Below, one piece after another: positions 35,900 to 46,223 of a stretch of DNA of 64,000 nt. This stretch comes from Ancylomarina euxina (GTDB lineage Bacteria; Bacteroidota; Bacteroidia; Bacteroidales; Marinifilaceae): the NCBI RefSeq assembly GCF_003863355.1, contig NZ_QQWG01000016.1:39697-103696 (forward strand). Reading direction: 5' to 3'. The notes below the pieces were generated by a model, which saw only the letters and a list, made by a program, of their open reading frames with translations, made no database searches and was not told the DNA's origin. Made by a program: the position numbers and the translations under genes. How positions within the stretch are numbered: the stretch's first letter is position 1; each line of letters begins with the position of its first letter.

Positions 35900-35923
35900 T
35901 TGAATGAATGAAGAATTAGCTGT

Positions 35924-37969
35924 TTATATTTTTAATAATATACCCGCATATATATTAATGTTAGGGGCTGGTTCAAAATATCGTTGCCCGAAAGCATTAA
36001 TGCGTATGTTATCATTATATTTTTGATTGAAAAGGTTGCTTATTCCTAAGAAGGGTTTCACAGTAAGTCCTTTATATTGATGGGAATATCCAAGGTTTAG
36101 TTTCGAAAGAAAATAAGAGGGGATTTTTACAGTATTAGCATCATCTGCATATAATGAACCTATATAGTTGGTTTGAAAATTAATATAAAAATCCTTTTGT
36201 GATTGATATTCTAATGAAATACTTGCTAATTTTTTTGGAATTCCAGGTAAATAGTTTCCTTTAAAATTGCTGTCTCCAACCCAATAATCTTTATATTTTA
36301 TGTTAGAGAAGGTGTATGATGTATTCAGTTTCCAGTTTTTATTAGGACGGTAAGTCATCTCGAATTCCAATCCATTCCGATTTGTTTTTCCAGCATTTCG
36401 GTAAAAACTACGTCCTGGAGAAGTTTCTATCTCATAGGGGACCAAGTCATTTTTTGTCTTGATAAAGAAATAGTTGAACTGGTAATATATCTGTTCACTT
36501 ATTTGTCCTTTTAATCCGATCTCGTAATTTACAGCAGTCTGTGGTTTGAGTTTATGGTTGAAACCTTGTTCCCCCTGTGGATTGGCAGATAATTCAGAAA
36601 GGGAAGGTGTTTCAAAACTAGTTGAGATACCAGTAAATATTTTTTGATTATTTATGACGTTATATGCGAATCTTAAACTTGGATTTATTCTGCGATATGT
36701 TAGAATATCTGATTGATCGCCATCAATTAGAATTCTGTCCTGGGCTTTTAGTTTATTCCAATCAAACCGAAAACCTCCTGTCAGATTCCATCTCCCTGAA
36801 GAAAAATGATCGAGTAAATAGAGCCCAATATTACCAAATTTTTCTTGTTGATTTAAAGTGATATTTCCTTGAAAACCATCTAAGTTTTCATAACGCTTTC
36901 TATTGTCAGACTGAAAATTAATGTCATATCCTAGTTTAAACTTATTTTTTGAGTTTTTGTAAGTTAGACTTGCTCCATGGCCACCATAGTTTCTATACAG
37001 ATTAATAAGTCCTCCATATTCAAAAGGAAGTTTACCTATAAAATCACGATAACTAAGAAAAGTATAGGCGTCTAGGTCTAATCCAACATTAATTCTCCCC
37101 TTTAGTGCGAGTCCTATTTTTAATTGCTTGACAGATTCCTCCGTTTTAAACTGGAGATTTGTGTTTCTTGCTTGTTGGCGATCTGTTTTTACTTCTTCCA
37201 TATTTAACCCTCCCGGATCTTGAGCTACAGGGCTATTTAAGTAGTTTAAAATAATATTTAGTTTATATCGGGAGCTTAATATGTAAGAAACATTCGTGTT
37301 AAATGCGTATTGTTTAAAACGACTGTGTTCACGGTATGCATTAGATGAGGTATAAGCCCCATGTATAAAGTATGTTGCACGTTTAATTCCAAAACCAGTA
37401 CTTATAGAATGGTTTTGCATGGCAAAGGCTCCAATTGAAGTTCGTAATTTGGAAAATGGTTGTGCGAAATTTTTCTTAGTCTGTATGGCAATAACACCGC
37501 CTGAAGCATTCCCATAAAGTGATGAGGCTGCTCCTCTAATCACTTCAATTTGTTTTATTATTCCAAGGTTTAAATTATCCAATTGTCCTTGCCCATCAGG
37601 AGTGGTTTCGGGAATACCGTCAATAATGAGTTTTATGCCCCTAATGCCAAATGCTGATCGAGAACCAAAACCTCGGATTGAGATTCTTAAATCTTGAGCA
37701 AAGTTATTTGCATTTTGAGAATATAGCCCTGGAATTTGATTAATAAACTCTTGTAAAGAAAGTTGAGGTTTGAATTGATCTTCTTGTTTTGTCTTTAATA
37801 CAGAATAAGCATAGGGCAGTTGATTGAAAGTACTTTCAATTCGACTAGCCTTAACATTAATTGTTTCTAAAGTGTATCTTATTAAAGTATCTTGCTTTTT
37901 AGTTTCTTGAGAAATGGCTAGAATCGGTAATAAAACAAGACAAAATATGATTGGCTTTATCGGATTCAT
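35924..37969 (-). CDS. TonB-dependent outer-membrane receptor
   Basis: The product is 681 residues with a signal peptide ending near AISQE. A plug domain with LSLQEFINQIPGLYSQNA, then IRGFGSRSAFGIRGI and EVIRGAASSLYGNASGGV (about 60-160), is followed by a barrel ending NIYAGILLKI. It lacks the carboxypeptidase-regulatory N-domain of the other receptors here and looks like a siderophore or vitamin-type receptor. Its partner gene is the PQQ-type dehydrogenase 171 bp upstream on the same strand. Both sit between the two ndh 3' ends. Confidence 0.9.
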   Translation of the reverse strand: MNPIKPIIFCLVLLPILAISQETKKQDTLIRYTLETINVKASRIESTFNQLPYAYSVLKTKQEDQFKPQLSLQEFINQIPGLYSQNANNFAQDLRISIRGFGSRSAFGIRGIKLIIDGIPETTPDGQGQLDNLNLGIIKQIEVIRGAASSLYGNASGGVIAIQTKKNFAQPFSKLRTSIGAFAMQNHSISTGFGIKRATYFIHGAYTSSNAYREHSRFKQYAFNTNVSYILSSRYKLNIILNYLNSPVAQDPGGLNMEEVKTDRQQARNTNLQFKTEESVKQLKIGLALKGRINVGLDLDAYTFLSYRDFIGKLPFEYGGLINLYRNYGGHGASLTYKNSKNKFKLGYDINFQSDNRKRYENLDGFQGNITLNQQEKFGNIGLYLLDHFSSGRWNLTGGFRFDWNKLKAQDRILIDGDQSDILTYRRINPSLRFAYNVINNQKIFTGISTSFETPSLSELSANPQGEQGFNHKLKPQTAVNYEIGLKGQISEQIYYQFNYFFIKTKNDLVPYEIETSPGRSFYRNAGKTNRNGLEFEMTYRPNKNWKLNTSYTFSNIKYKDYWVGDSNFKGNYLPGIPKKLASISLEYQSQKDFYINFQTNYIGSLYADDANTVKIPSYFLSKLNLGYSHQYKGLTVKPFLGISNLFNQKYNDNIRINAFGQRYFEPAPNINIYAGILLKI

Positions 37970-38140
37970 GGTGCTATTATTTTTATTCCCAAGTATAAAT
38001 TGTTTTGCAGAAATCAGTTTTACTTCAATAAAATATTAATATACTCTCTATGTTTTTAGGTTCGGGTTTTGTGCTTCCGTCTAAAATGATTGGAATAGCT
38101 AAAAAAATGCATCGTCTAGAATTGTAGCTATTATTTATTC

Positions 38141-39265
38141 TTATTTAGGACTTAACCTAAATATGCCTTTAGATTCCACAGCTACATAAATATAACCATC
38201 AGGGCCTATTCGAACATCTCTAACTCGTCCAATATCAGGTAATAATTTCTCGCGATTTACAACCTGATCATCTTTTATGGTAAGAAGTTCCAGATGCTGA
38301 AACACTAAGGAACCTACAAGAAGATTTCCTTTCCATCCCTTGTAAATATCAGATGTAATAAAGCACATCCCACTGGGTGCAATAGAGGGAGTCCAATAAT
38401 GAATAGGTTGTTCCATGCCTTCTTTGTGTGTAATATCTGTAAATGTTGTGCCATCATAATTAATACCATAGCTAATAACTGGCCAACCATAGTTTTTTCC
38501 TTTTTCAATAATATTAATTTCATCTCCCCCTTTGGGACCATGTTCGTGTTCCCATATTTTTCCAGTTTCTGGATGTTTTGTTAAGCCTTGTGCATTTCGA
38601 TGCCCAAAACTGTATATGGCTTCTTTAGCACCAATTTGTCCAGCAAAAGGATTATCTGCAGGAATTCGTCCATCGTCATAAAGTCTATAAACCTTACCAC
38701 AATCTCGATTTATATCCTGAGGATTTACATCTCTATCGCCTCTGTCCCCAATGGTGAAGTATAAATACCCATTATTATCGAATGTAATTCTACTACCAAA
38801 GTGATGCTCTTTTGTGCTATTAGGAGAAGCTTTATATAATAATTGATTATCTGTCAAGATATTTCTTTCTGCATCTAATTTGGCTCGCATTATTGCAGTG
38901 TTGCTTCCTTCCCCATCGCCCTGGGTTGAGATATATGAGAAATAGATCAAATTATTTTCTTCATAATTAGGATGTAACACGATATCCATTAATCCTCCTT
39001 GGCCACGCATCAAAATATCTGGCAGACCTTCAATTTCAATTTTTTCACCTTCAATGAAGTGATATAATATCCCTGATTTTTCCGTTATTAATAAACTTTT
39101 ATCTGGTAGAAATGCCATAGCCCAAGGAATTGTTAAGTCATCAACAATTAGTTCATAACTAATTGAAGTTGGATTGTTTTCTATTGGAGTACTGTTTTGT
39201 TTGTTTTGACATTGAGCTAATAAACTAACCGATAGAAAAAGAAGAATAGGCGCAGAGATTTTCAT
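38141..39265 (-). CDS. PQQ-dependent sugar dehydrogenase lipoprotein
   Basis: The product is 374 residues with a lipobox (SLLAQC, Cys18). The body is a six-bladed soluble glucose/aldose dehydrogenase propeller: LTIPWAMAFLPDKSLLITEK at the start, GQGGLMDIVLHPNYEEN, HHFGSRITFDNNGYLYFTIGDRGDR, then NAQGLTKHPETGKIWEHEHGPKGGDEIN with the catalytic-type His, and RVRDVRIGPDGYIYVAVE. It resembles E. coli YliI (Asd). It oxidises aldose sugars with PQQ or may be a structural relative. The adjacent TonB receptor could import PQQ or sugar; that is inference. Confidence 0.88.
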   Translation of the reverse strand: MKISAPILLFLSVSLLAQCQNKQNSTPIENNPTSISYELIVDDLTIPWAMAFLPDKSLLITEKSGILYHFIEGEKIEIEGLPDILMRGQGGLMDIVLHPNYEENNLIYFSYISTQGDGEGSNTAIMRAKLDAERNILTDNQLLYKASPNSTKEHHFGSRITFDNNGYLYFTIGDRGDRDVNPQDINRDCGKVYRLYDDGRIPADNPFAGQIGAKEAIYSFGHRNAQGLTKHPETGKIWEHEHGPKGGDEINIIEKGKNYGWPVISYGINYDGTTFTDITHKEGMEQPIHYWTPSIAPSGMCFITSDIYKGWKGNLLVGSLVFQHLELLTIKDDQVVNREKLLPDIGRVRDVRIGPDGYIYVAVESKGIFRLSPK

Positions 39266-39424
39266 ATGATTTAGCTTTAATATATTTCTATTGAGATTAT
39301 TAAATTCTTATATAATATACGTTAATAATAAGTTTGTAAATAGTTTATTTCGAAGTGTTTTGACCAATTGTGAGATTTGCCTGATAAAAATTTAAGTCTA
39401 CTTATCTTCTTAGGAAAAGTGCGA

Positions 39425-39632
39425 TTATGTATTTAACTCTTTGGCAATTTCTTCATTTGATAGTTATTGTTGGGCCGAGAAATTGATTCTTCATTTTAAT
39501 TAATTGGCTTTGGAATTATTTTATATCCAATCAATCCTTGAGGGTTTTTAACAAGACCTAAAAAAAAAAGAAGTTTTACTGATATAGCTTTAGAAAGCTA
39601 TCAGGAAACAAATAAAATAAATGTGAATTAGC
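39425..39632 (+). pseudogene. decayed duplicate of the ndh 3' end
   Basis: About 190 bp align with 35710-35900. Shared words include GATTCTTCATTTTAATTAAT, TTTGGAATTATTTTA, ATCCAATCAATC (ATCCGATCAATC in ndh), AGACCTAAAAAAA and GATATAGCTT. Small indels and an early stop break the frame. Only the membrane-anchor and tail region of ndh is represented. The copy lies in the same orientation 3.7 kb downstream, with the TonB receptor and PQQ dehydrogenase in between. Confidence 0.85.
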
Positions 39633-39651
39633 TTTAGTTTAATTCTTTATG

Positions 39652-39690
39652 AGCACTAAATACACTTGTGTTTGGTGCTTTCTTATTTTT
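39652..39690 (+). terminator. terminator following the ndh-tail duplicate
   Basis: AGCACTAAATAC / GTGTTTGGTGCT pairs over 12 bp with loop ACTT and a TTCTTATTTTT tail. It is probably the ancestral ndh terminator, now separated from ndh by the inserted genes. Confidence 0.75.
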
Positions 39691-39795
39691 ATGGCACAAG
39701 CTTTGCAGTGTAGAGCAATAATAAGAGTGATATATCAGTTTAAGATTTATCCCTACCAGAGGATAACTATTTTTTAAAACTTAAATACAATTGCC

Positions 39796-40461
39796 ATGAG
39801 AAGATCGATAATAAAGAAGTTGGTTGCCAGTATAGTATTGGTAGCAGCAATTATATTTTCAGGACTACCTACTTTTGCTCAACACAGATCACATCAGGAT
39901 GAGCGAAACAGGAATGAGAAAAGCAAATATACTAAACGAACTAAAGAGCATAAGCAAGATAAGAAGAAAGATTATCATGCAAAGAGCCATAAGAAGCATA
40001 ACCATCATGATGAGTATTCTAAGGTAAGAACTAGACATTACGATGGAGATCGTTATCATAACGATAGAGTCGTAAGACGTCATGATAATCATCAATATGA
40101 CAGACATGCTAAGCATGGGCATAGTCACCACAAACAAGTTGCTCGTCGTTATTACAAGCGTCATGGACATAGATGTTATGCACATCCAAGATATGGGGAT
40201 GTCGTCGTAAAATTCTCAGCTCGACCAACTATTATTACTCATTGCGATGGTGACTTTTATTATTCAAGAGGGCGATACTATCAGTATTATCCAGAGCTTG
40301 GTTACATAAGAGTAAATGCTCCAGAGGCAGCTTGTTTTGATCATATCCCTGATGGGTGTGAACGTGTTTCTTACCGAGGAGGGGTTTATTTTAGACTAGG
40401 TGATCTTAGTTTTGTGAAAGATGGAAGAGGATTTCGATTGGCTGGATCAATAGAGTTATAA
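39796..40461 (+). CDS. secreted His/Lys/Arg-rich protein (DUF6515-like C-terminus)
   Basis: The product is 221 residues with a signal peptide ending PTFAQ. Residues ~30-130 are extremely rich in His, Lys, Arg and Tyr (HKKHNHHDEYS, HGHSHHKQVARRYYKRHGHR), a low-complexity basic metal-binding-like stretch. The C-terminal ~80 residues form a compact domain with YYSRGRYYQYYPELGYIRV and GVYFRLGDLSFVKDGRGF, resembling DUF6515-type periplasmic domains. Metal or anion binding in the periplasm is plausible. The gene shares a bidirectional terminator with gdhA. Confidence 0.65.
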   Translation: MRRSIIKKLVASIVLVAAIIFSGLPTFAQHRSHQDERNRNEKSKYTKRTKEHKQDKKKDYHAKSHKKHNHHDEYSKVRTRHYDGDRYHNDRVVRRHDNHQYDRHAKHGHSHHKQVARRYYKRHGHRCYAHPRYGDVVVKFSARPTIITHCDGDFYYSRGRYYQYYPELGYIRVNAPEAACFDHIPDGCERVSYRGGVYFRLGDLSFVKDGRGFRLAGSIEL

Positions 40462-40479
40462 TATATGAATAGAGTAATT

Positions 40480-40506
40480 AAAGAGGCGCCATTGGCGCCT
40501 CTTTTT
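40480..40506. terminator. bidirectional terminator, His-rich gene / gdhA
   Basis: AAAGAGGCGCC-ATT-GGCGCCTCTTT serves the convergent genes on both sides. Confidence 0.85.
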
Positions 40507-40508
40507 CT

Positions 40509-41969
<1,461 letters not shown>

Positions 41970-42059
41970 TTATTAAAGGTAAAAAAGAAATACTTGAGAG
42001 TCAAGATTTTATATGATCTGATTTTTTGTTAAATTTAAAAGTGTGCAAAATATAAGCTT

Positions 42060-45000
42060 ATGACATTAAAACCAGATAAAAGAAATGTTTCTCGATTAGC
42101 AAAGGAGAATCTTGAGAGATTGAAGGAGTTAGCTGCAATTAATAAAACGACTGGGATTATTAAAGAGGCAAAATCAATTCCCGATACCTTACAACATATT
42201 AGTTTTATTTTGAAAGAGGCTATGCAATATCCTCCTTTTACAGCTGCACGTATTAGTTTTGATGAGAAGCAATATTTAAGTCCGAATTTTAGCGAATCCA
42301 AGTGGGTATTGAAGCAGAGCTTCGAATGTATTGATAAGCGGATAGGATTAATAGAAATTTTTTACACCAAGGAATTCCCGGATTTATATGAAGGTCCTTT
42401 TCTCAAAGAGGAGAGAGATTTAATTGATAATATATCGAATATGATTTCGGGTTATATCAATACTGAGGCAGGAAAATATTTGATAACGAAAACGAAGGAG
42501 GAGCATTCGGAGGATGAATACATTGAGGGGCCATTTGTACGTGTCGAGAATAGAAATCTTCTGAATGATTATTTGAATCGAAATAATGCGAACCGTGATG
42601 TATATCACGACTTAATGCCTTTTAAGGTTAAAGAAATATTGTTAGTAGCAAACCTTTACGATGCGTATAATATCGAACGAGAGGGTCGGTTTACTGAACA
42701 AATTTACGATGAGTATCATCAGCTTAATTTATCTTCAATGCCTAGGGTAACAGGGGTTTCTTGTTGTGATGAAGCTTTGAAACAGCTAAGATCCAAGCAT
42801 TTTGATATGATAATTGTTATGGTTGGTGTAGATAAAAAAACACCAATTGAGCTTAGTGAAAGGGTTAAGAAAGATTTTCCTTATATCTCAATATTTCTCT
42901 TGCTGAATAATGATGCAGATGTTGGGTTTTATGAAGAACAACGTGACAGTTTGCACTGTGTTGATAAAATGTTTATATGGAATGGCGAGTCTCAGGTGTT
43001 TATTGCCATGATTAAGAGTTTGGAGGATAAGGTCAATGCTGAGAACGACACAGATGTTGGATTGGTGAGGGTTATTCTACTTGTGGAGGATTCGGCTAAG
43101 TACTATTCCCGTTATTTGCCTCTGCTGTATCAGAGTGTGATGGCTCAAACTCAAAGAATAATTGATGATGTGACTACTGATCCTCAATATAAAATTCTGA
43201 GGATGCGTGCACGCCCAAAGATCCTCTTGGCCTCTAATTATGAGGAAGCGATGTCAATTTATAGTCGATATAAGGATTACCTGCTATGCTTGATCTCTGA
43301 TGTAAAGTTTAAGATGAATGAGGTGATGGATGATAGGGCAGGAATTAAACTAGTAGAACAAATTAGAAGTGAATTGCCAAACCTACCAGCAATTCTACAA
43401 TCATCCGAAGTTGATAATGCCTCTCATGCCAAAGAACTAAAGTGTAGTTTTATTGATAAAAATTCAGATAGTTTGCGTCAGGATATACGCGCTTTTATTG
43501 AGGAATATCTTGGTTTTGGTGATTTTGTGTATAAGAATATTCATGGGGATCCAATTGTAACGGCTAAATCGCTTAGGGAGTTTGAAGAGCATTTGTACAA
43601 TATACCTGCTGAATCCTTAATCTATCATGCCAACCGAAATAATTTTTCGTTGTGGCTAATGGCTCGTGGAGAGGTTAAGATTGCAAAGATGATTGCCCGT
43701 TATAAAACGACTGATTTTAAATCGGCAGAAGATATTCGAGCTTATTTAATAAGTATGATCCATGAGTTTCGAAATGAAAAACGGAAAGGAAAGATCGTTG
43801 CCTTTAAATCTCAGCCTGGCTTTAATGCCGAGAATATTGTGTCCTTGTCTCCAGGCTCCTTAGGGGGGAAAGGTAGAGGTTTGGCTTTTATCAATTCAAT
43901 GCTCTATAATTTGAACTTGAGTAGCTATGTGCCTGGGATTAATGTAAAAGCTCCCATGACGGCTGTAATTGGTGTTGATGAGTATATGAGTTTTATGGAG
44001 CGTAATGATTTGGTAAATAAGATTAAGCAAGTTTCGGACTATTCAAAAATTCAAAAACTATTCTTGAAAGGAAGTTTAAGGTCTCGATTAAAGAATCGAA
44101 TCAAGCATATACTTTCAAATTTTGATAAGCCATTGGCTATTCGTTCTTCAGGCTTATTTGAGGATTCTCTTCAGCAACCTGTTGCGGGAATTTTTCAAAC
44201 CTATTTATTGCCTAATAGTAATCCAGACTTAAATAAAAGACTTGATCAGGTTTTGGATGCAATTAAATTGGTTTATGCTTCCGTTTTTTCCAATGAGTCA
44301 CAAACGAGTATTCATGGGAGTAATTATTCAGTAGATGAGGAAAGAATGGGAATTGTCATACAGGAGGTTGTTGGCAATGTGTATGGCGATTATTTCTATC
44401 CACATATCAGTGGTGTTGCACAATCGTATAATTATTACCCCTACGGACATATGAAACCTGAGGATGGTTTTGCTGTTATAGCTGTTGGTCTGGGCAAGTA
44501 TGTGGTTGATGGTGAAAAGGCCTATCGCTTTTCACCCGCATTTCCTTCGAGTGAGAATAACACAGCTAAGGATCAATTTAAGAATTCACAACTTGAATTT
44601 TATGCGGTTAATTTAAAAAAGAAGGAGTTAAATTTACTCGAAGGCGATACTGCAGGTCTTATTCGTTTAGACATAGATGAAGCTGAAGATCATGGAACTT
44701 TGACCCATTGTGCATCAGTTTATGATACTGAAAATGATATGATCAGTCCTGGCTTGGATAAATATGGACCGAGGATTGTAAACTTTGCTAATATCTTGAA
44801 ATACGATTATATTCCTTTGGCTAAAACCATTCGGACAGTACTCGAGATTATTGAAGAGGCAATGGGTTCAGCCGTTGAGATAGAGTTCTCAGTGGATTTA
44901 AACAGGGATGAAGATGGCAAGTCATCCTTCTATATTTTGCAGATAAAACCCTTAGTCGCAGGAGCAGACGACTATAATATCGATATGGATACAATTAATC

Positions 45001-45509
45001 CAGCTACAAGCTTGATGTTCTCTGATAAAGGAATGGGAAATGGTTTAGTTGAAGATATTACGGATGTTATTTTTGTTGATCCAGATCTATTTGAGAAAGG
45101 TATGACATCTAGTATTGCTGATAAAATTGCTGAGATTAATCAAAAAATGGAAAATGAAGATCGACATTACATCCTTATCGGACCTGGACGTTGGGGAACT
45201 CGTGACAGATGGATTGGTATCCCAGTGAAGTGGAAAGATATATCGAGATCTAAATTGATTGTGGAAACCAGTTATAAAGATTATCCATTGGAAGCCTCCT
45301 CAGGATCTCATTTTTTTCACAATGTCACCTCTATGAATATTGGTTATTGTTCGGTATATTATCATTCAAAAGATTCTCACATCGATTATGAAATGTTTAA
45401 GGCTCAAGAGTTGGTTGAGGCTGACGGTGCCATTAAGCATGTGAGATTTAAAAAGCCGATAACGGTAAAGATGGATGGGAAAAAGCGTTTGGTGGTGGTA
45501 ACAGAATAA
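42060..45509 (+). CDS. receiver-like and PEP/pyruvate-binding (PPDK_N) domain protein
   Basis: This is a large 1149-residue cytoplasmic protein. Residues ~10-150 look GAF-like. Residues ~190-330 and ~345-490 resemble response-regulator receiver folds (VILLVEDSAKYYSRYLPLL at about 340). Residues ~598-990 are a PPDK_N nucleotide-binding domain (SPGSLGGKGRGLAFINSM, LAIRSSGLFEDS). A conserved C-terminal part contains ILIGPGRWGTRDRWIGIPV. I see no phosphohistidine swivel motif (GGxTCHA) and no PEP-binding barrel, so it is not a complete PEP synthase or PPDK. The family is common in Bacteroidota; its role is unknown. Confidence 0.85.
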   Translation: MTLKPDKRNVSRLAKENLERLKELAAINKTTGIIKEAKSIPDTLQHISFILKEAMQYPPFTAARISFDEKQYLSPNFSESKWVLKQSFECIDKRIGLIEIFYTKEFPDLYEGPFLKEERDLIDNISNMISGYINTEAGKYLITKTKEEHSEDEYIEGPFVRVENRNLLNDYLNRNNANRDVYHDLMPFKVKEILLVANLYDAYNIEREGRFTEQIYDEYHQLNLSSMPRVTGVSCCDEALKQLRSKHFDMIIVMVGVDKKTPIELSERVKKDFPYISIFLLLNNDADVGFYEEQRDSLHCVDKMFIWNGESQVFIAMIKSLEDKVNAENDTDVGLVRVILLVEDSAKYYSRYLPLLYQSVMAQTQRIIDDVTTDPQYKILRMRARPKILLASNYEEAMSIYSRYKDYLLCLISDVKFKMNEVMDDRAGIKLVEQIRSELPNLPAILQSSEVDNASHAKELKCSFIDKNSDSLRQDIRAFIEEYLGFGDFVYKNIHGDPIVTAKSLREFEEHLYNIPAESLIYHANRNNFSLWLMARGEVKIAKMIARYKTTDFKSAEDIRAYLISMIHEFRNEKRKGKIVAFKSQPGFNAENIVSLSPGSLGGKGRGLAFINSMLYNLNLSSYVPGINVKAPMTAVIGVDEYMSFMERNDLVNKIKQVSDYSKIQKLFLKGSLRSRLKNRIKHILSNFDKPLAIRSSGLFEDSLQQPVAGIFQTYLLPNSNPDLNKRLDQVLDAIKLVYASVFSNESQTSIHGSNYSVDEERMGIVIQEVVGNVYGDYFYPHISGVAQSYNYYPYGHMKPEDGFAVIAVGLGKYVVDGEKAYRFSPAFPSSENNTAKDQFKNSQLEFYAVNLKKKELNLLEGDTAGLIRLDIDEAEDHGTLTHCASVYDTENDMISPGLDKYGPRIVNFANILKYDYIPLAKTIRTVLEIIEEAMGSAVEIEFSVDLNRDEDGKSSFYILQIKPLVAGADDYNIDMDTINPATSLMFSDKGMGNGLVEDITDVIFVDPDLFEKGMTSSIADKIAEINQKMENEDRHYILIGPGRWGTRDRWIGIPVKWKDISRSKLIVETSYKDYPLEASSGSHFFHNVTSMNIGYCSVYYHSKDSHIDYEMFKAQELVEADGAIKHVRFKKPITVKMDGKKRLVVVTE

Positions 45510-45523
45510 GAGATCGGAATAAT

Positions 45524-45562
45524 AAAGCTTCAAAAAGAGAGATTCTCTATTTTGAAGCTTTT
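45524..45562. terminator. bidirectional terminator, PPDK_N gene / O-methyltransferase
   Basis: AAAGCTTCAAAA / TTTTGAAGCTTT with an inner GAGA/TCTC stem between convergent genes. Confidence 0.85.
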
Positions 45563-45578
45563 AAATATAAGTTTGAGT

Positions 45579-46220
45579 CTATTTCTTTCGAATCATCATT
45601 AAGCCATGTCGAATAGGTAGCATGAGATTTTCAACTCTTTCATCATCCTGAACATGCTTGTTGAAATCAAGAATTCCTTGGGTTTGTTTATCGTTTGGAT
45701 CGATATCTTCAAGAACTTTACCATCCCATAGGACATCGTCTGCTAAAATAAAGCCTCCTTTTTTTAATAAAGGCATAATGGCTTCGTAGTATTCAGTGTA
45801 TTGACGTTTGTCAGCATCAATAAAAACCAAATCGAATTCACCTTTTAGTTTTGGAATGATATCCAAAGCCTCTCCAATATGAAATTTAATACGCTCTTCG
45901 CAGCCCGATTGTTTGAAAAATTTTCTCGTAAAACTTTCTAGCTCATCATTACAATCAATAGTGTGGATCTCACAATCAGAAGAAGTGCCCATTGCCATTG
46001 ATATGGCAGAATAGCCTGTGTAAGTCCCAATTTCCAAAACACGTTTAGGGTTTTGCATTTGGCAGATCATTTTTAGGAATTTTCCTTGTAGATGGCCCGA
46101 AAGCATTCTGGGACGCAACATTTTTACATGTGTTTCTCTATTTAAATCCTTTAGAACTTGATCTTCGTTTTCTGAGTGCCCTAATATATAGTCTTCCAGG
46201 GCTTTGTTTACTTCAATCAT
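45579..46220 (-). CDS. class I SAM-dependent O-methyltransferase
   Basis: This 213-residue protein is of the catechol/caffeoyl-CoA O-methyltransferase family. The SAM motif VLEIGTYTGYSAISMA lies near residue 60, EIHTIDCNDELESF near 90, and the metal-binding DLVFIDADKRQYTEYYE near 130 and ADDVLWDGKV near 157. The substrate is unknown. Its start lies 3 bp from the end of the M16 peptidase gene, so the two form an operon. Confidence 0.88.
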   Translation of the reverse strand: MIEVNKALEDYILGHSENEDQVLKDLNRETHVKMLRPRMLSGHLQGKFLKMICQMQNPKRVLEIGTYTGYSAISMAMGTSSDCEIHTIDCNDELESFTRKFFKQSGCEERIKFHIGEALDIIPKLKGEFDLVFIDADKRQYTEYYEAIMPLLKKGGFILADDVLWDGKVLEDIDPNDKQTQGILDFNKHVQDDERVENLMLPIRHGLMMIRKK

Positions 46221-46223
46221 GAT

